A DNA stretch of 8,101 nt from an uncultured Endomicrobiia bacterium (GTDB lineage: Bacteria > Elusimicrobiota > Endomicrobiia > Endomicrobiales > Endomicrobiaceae), in assembly GCA_905236115.1 (NCBI GenBank), contig CAJOOL010000005.1, positions 1 through 8,101 of the forward strand, in the 5' to 3' direction. The translations under genes were made by a program, and so were the position numbers. The first letter of the stretch is position 1. Every line of letters begins with the position of its first letter. Under the pieces are notes generated by a model. It worked only from the letters and a program-made list of their open reading frames with translations, made no database searches and was not told the origin of the DNA. Of this stretch, positions 7,364 through 8,101 are shown in pieces.

Positions 7364-8101
7364 TTACTTTACAACAGCATTTATAATTTTACCTTTTATG
7401 TAAATAAATTTTACTATATTTTTGCCGTCAAAAACGGATTTTAATTTTTCGTCGGATAAAACAATTTTTTTTACGGTTTCTTCGTCTGCGGAAACATCAA
7501 TATTAACTTTACCTTTAAGTTTACCGTTTACCTGAACGGGAAGTTCAATATTATTCTGCCTGATATATTTTTCTTCAAACTTCGGCCATGCCGCAACGGA
7601 AACACAGTCTTTATGTCCGAGTCGAGACCAAATTTCTTCACTCAAGTGCGGAGTAAACGGACTGAGAAGTTTTACGATTGTTTCATAAACCTGTTTTGAA
7701 AGCCCGTCGTCATTGGAATGATGTTTATATAAATACATTGCATTAACAAGTTCCATTACGGCAGAGATAGCAGTATTGAACTGATGTTTTTTATCTATAT
7801 CTTCCGTAACTCTCTTTATGCAGATGTGCATACTTCTCAACAAATCTTCTTTTGCTTTTTCGGTTGCAGGTTCCTGAGATTTCGTATTTACTGTTTCCTG
7901 TAATCTCCAAACTCTGTTAATGAATCTCCAGCATCCTTCTACCCCGTCGGAAGACCAGTCAAGCTGTTTTTCCGGAGGTGCTGCAAAAAGTATAAAAAGT
8001 CTTGCCGTATCTGCACCGTACTTAGATACTATCTCGTCGGGGCTTACAATATTTCCTTTAGATTTGGACATTGCACTTCCGCCGAGCGTAACCATACCCT
8101 G
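7364..8101 (-). CDS. leuS: Leucine-tRNA ligase, C-terminal 245 residues (partial at window edge)
   Basis: Leucyl-tRNA synthetase is the cytoplasmic class I enzyme that charges tRNA-Leu with leucine using ATP. Only the C-terminal part is present; the reading frame runs on past the window edge, so the internal ATG at 8095 is not the start. Visible residues 10-17 read AMSKSKGN, the KMSKS-type ATP-binding loop. They are followed by KYGADTARLFILFAAPPEK and the WSSDGVEGCWRFINRVWRL segment, both typical of LeuRS. The helical anticodon-binding domain follows, containing LLSPFTPHLSEEIWSRLG. The end is the small C-terminal domain, with LPVQVNGKLKGKV and the terminal KFIYIKGKIINAVVK. The first lysine of KMSKS is alanine here (codon GCA at 8074-8072). 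The gene ends in TAA at 7366-7364, 42 bases before the next gene on the same strand. Identification rests on several family motifs and is very secure. Confidence 0.97.
   Translation of the reverse strand, partial: QGMVTLGGSAMSKSKGNIVSPDEIVSKYGADTARLFILFAAPPEKQLDWSSDGVEGCWRFINRVWRLQETVNTKSQEPATEKAKEDLLRSMHICIKRVTEDIDKKHQFNTAISAVMELVNAMYLYKHHSNDDGLSKQVYETIVKLLSPFTPHLSEEIWSRLGHKDCVSVAAWPKFEEKYIRQNNIELPVQVNGKLKGKVNIDVSADEETVKKIVLSDEKLKSVFDGKNIVKFIYIKGKIINAVVK

Overview
The window is an AT-rich (roughly one-third GC by eye) bacterial segment in which every gene reads on the minus strand. In transcription order, from high to low coordinates, it holds the 3' end of leuS, a short FtsH-type AAA+ zinc metalloprotease, a putative lipoprotein of unknown function, and the first 1619 codons of a very long exported protein whose end lies outside the window. 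A signal peptide, a lipobox protein and a probable periplasmic giant protein suggest a two-membrane bacterium. The giant protein and the lipoprotein resemble, from memory, proteins of Elusimicrobiota and Omnitrophota. That placement is a low-to-moderate confidence guess. The standard genetic code fits: TGA ends the lipoprotein gene and no in-frame stop occurs in the giant gene.

Layout: 8101-7364 is leuS (partial, C-terminal 245 residues). A 42-base gap contains a good Shine-Dalgarno for the FtsH-like gene (7321-5696). Its last codons and stop lie in a degenerate 7-base tandem repeat. A 79-base gap follows, dominated by an ATTCCCGA/TCGGGAAT inverted repeat, then the lipoprotein gene (5616-4855). 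This overlaps the giant gene by ATGA (giant gene 4858 to base 1, still open). There is no gene-free stretch over 100 bases, and no tRNA, rRNA, CRISPR, insertion sequence or factor-independent terminator was found.

The giant protein is the most unusual item. It has an N-terminal signal peptide and a domain with the hallmarks of the TraB/Tiki/ChaN/EreA-type superfamily (IQDLH, VFIEG, GGFH). About 800 central residues were not recognised. The C-terminal part looks like the DUF294/GlnD-type nucleotidyltransferase plus its helical partner, but one of the expected metal-binding aspartates is a tyrosine. A 32-base run of four 8-base tandem repeats, whose unit is not a multiple of three, lies in frame just before the GGFH motif.

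How the genes work together is inference. Same strand, short gaps and one overlap suggest a leuS-led transcription unit. Its last three products would all sit at or beyond the inner membrane: a membrane protease, a lipoprotein and an exported giant protein. A shared envelope role is possible but not shown.
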